Below are positions 4,986 through 5,909 of a DNA stretch of 5,909 bases, in pieces. The notes beneath the pieces were generated by a model that was not told where the DNA came from, did not search any database, and was given only the letters and a program-made list of their open reading frames with translations. The position numbers and the translations under genes are program-made. Within the stretch, counting starts at the first letter, position 1. Each line of letters begins with the position of its first letter. The DNA comes from an uncultured Porphyromonadaceae bacterium (GTDB lineage: Bacteria; Bacteroidota; Bacteroidia; Bacteroidales; Muribaculaceae): assembly GCA_947174735.1 (NCBI GenBank), contig CAMWKC010000145.1:1-5909 (forward strand), read 5' to 3'.

Positions 4986-5909
4986 ATGGCCTCGACAGCT
5001 AATAATAAACTTCTTCCACTGGCACGTCCTCTTTACTGGATACTGCTTCTGTGTATGGTGTTTCCCTTTGACCTTGTATTCGGCTCCGACTATCAGCTTG
5101 TCACCCCTCCGATAGCGTTGTTTCTGGGACTGATGTTTGCCATTGTTTTCGGAATACCTTTCCCCACCTTTAACAAGAAGCTTTCCAAGTATCTGCTTCA
5201 GGCCTCTGTAGTAGGATTAGGATTCGGCATGAATCTTCAGAAATCCCTGCAGAGTGGTGCAGACGGTATGCTGTTTACTATAGTCAGTGTAATAGGTGTA
5301 ATGATTATCGGAGTGTTGCTGGGACGCTATATGCGTATAGATAGAAAGAGCGCCTATCTTATCTCAGCCGGTACCGCTATCTGCGGAGGTTCGGCTATTG
5401 CGGCAGTCGGACCGGTAATTAAAGCGAATCAGAATGAGATGGCTGTCAGTCTGGGTGTGATATTCATTCTTAATGCTATCGCCTTATTCATCTTTCCGCC
5501 GTTAGGACATTTCTTCGGTCTGAGTCAGGAACAATTCGGTACATGGGCTGCCATAGCTATACATGATACAAGTTCAGTGGTAGGTGCCGGTGATGCATAC
5601 GGTACTGAAGCATGCGAACTGGCCACACTTATAAAATGTACACGTGCTCTGTGGATAATACCTTTGGCTTTCTTCACTATGTGGTTTTTCCGTAACAACA
5701 AAGGCGGAGAAGGACGTTCCAAAGTCAACATACCATGGTTTATACTCTTGTTTGTAGTAGCTATGGTTATCAATACCTATACTCCGGAGAGCGCTATGCC
5801 GGTAATGGGTCCGATTTATCAGGCTTGTGTTTTCATAGCTAAAAAGGCTCTCGTAGCGGTACTTTTTGCTATAGGTGCAAGCTTAAGTATCGGTGTTATA
5901 CGTCAGGTA
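4986..5909 (+). CDS. YeiH family putative sulfate exporter, C-terminus off the window
   Basis: The open frame runs 308 codons to the right edge without a stop; family members are about 320-350 residues, so only the last helix or so is missing. It is an integral membrane protein with hydrophobic segments at about residues 16-31, 41-57, 68-82, 94-113, 124-145, 153-172, 219-235, 250-264 and 279-303. Diagnostic family stretches are GTAICGGSAIAAVGPVIKA (129-147) and AIHDTSSVVGAGDAYG (191-206), the conserved core of the Cons_hypoth698/YeiH family. TauZ, a family member encoded in a taurine-degradation cluster, gave rise to the 'sulfate exporter' name, but substrates are mostly unproven. The ATG at 4986 is the first start after an in-frame stop at 4965-4967. 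No Shine-Dalgarno precedes it at proper spacing. No sulfur genes are visible nearby, so the substrate remains open. It is divergent from the S24 regulator gene, which may control it. Confidence 0.9.
   Translation, partial: MASTANNKLLPLARPLYWILLLCMVFPFDLVFGSDYQLVTPPIALFLGLMFAIVFGIPFPTFNKKLSKYLLQASVVGLGFGMNLQKSLQSGADGMLFTIVSVIGVMIIGVLLGRYMRIDRKSAYLISAGTAICGGSAIAAVGPVIKANQNEMAVSLGVIFILNAIALFIFPPLGHFFGLSQEQFGTWAAIAIHDTSSVVGAGDAYGTEACELATLIKCTRALWIIPLAFFTMWFFRNNKGGEGRSKVNIPWFILLFVVAMVINTYTPESAMPVMGPIYQACVFIAKKALVAVLFAIGASLSIGVIRQV

Noticed and set aside
5525..5773. Minus-strand open frame opposite the YeiH-family gene
   Set aside because: The plus-strand frame carries the conserved family motifs over the same bases, so this is a shadow.

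Overview
The window looks like chromosomal DNA from a gut-type member of the Bacteroidales, possibly the Muribaculaceae or Bacteroides side of the order. Four things point there: a Bacteroidetes-style Wzi capsule-assembly protein with a lipocalin-like lipoprotein and a WzxC-like flippase; an S24-type regulator with the HTH and 'LLPVEAFAG' layout common in Bacteroides; start codons without Shine-Dalgarno sequences; and a perfect Bacteroidetes -7 promoter element (TAnnTTTG) in the right-hand intergenic region. The genus is an inference; there is no rRNA or other marker gene here.

Left part (1-2615, minus strand): a tightly packed three-gene operon read right to left. A Wzi-family outer-membrane beta-barrel (1098-2615) overlaps a small lipoprotein by an ATGA junction (652-1101). 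The lipoprotein in turn overlaps a polysaccharide flippase by a TGATG junction (1-652, cut by the window edge). Together they suggest export, translocation and surface attachment of a capsule or exopolysaccharide.

Middle (2616-3996): a divergent AT-rich intergenic region, then a plus-strand secreted GH25 muramidase whose N-terminal half carries three to four MORN repeats. This is an unusual domain pairing.

Right part (4012-5909): a minus-strand HTH plus S24-peptidase (LexA/CI-like) regulator lies tail-to-tail with the muramidase, only 15 bp away. A 278-bp divergent intergenic region follows, with two separate inverted repeats, one good promoter and a T-tract. Last is a plus-strand YeiH-family (putative sulfate exporter) membrane protein, cut at the right edge. 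The regulator and the transporter share this intergenic region, so the regulator may control itself and the transporter; that is inference.

No CRISPR array, tRNA, rRNA, insertion sequence or complete prophage was seen. The strongest unusual items are the MORN-GH25 fusion, the hairpin plus T-tract immediately downstream of the transporter promoter, the long inverted repeat ahead of the S24 regulator gene, and the small lipoprotein locked by overlaps between a Wzi and a flippase.
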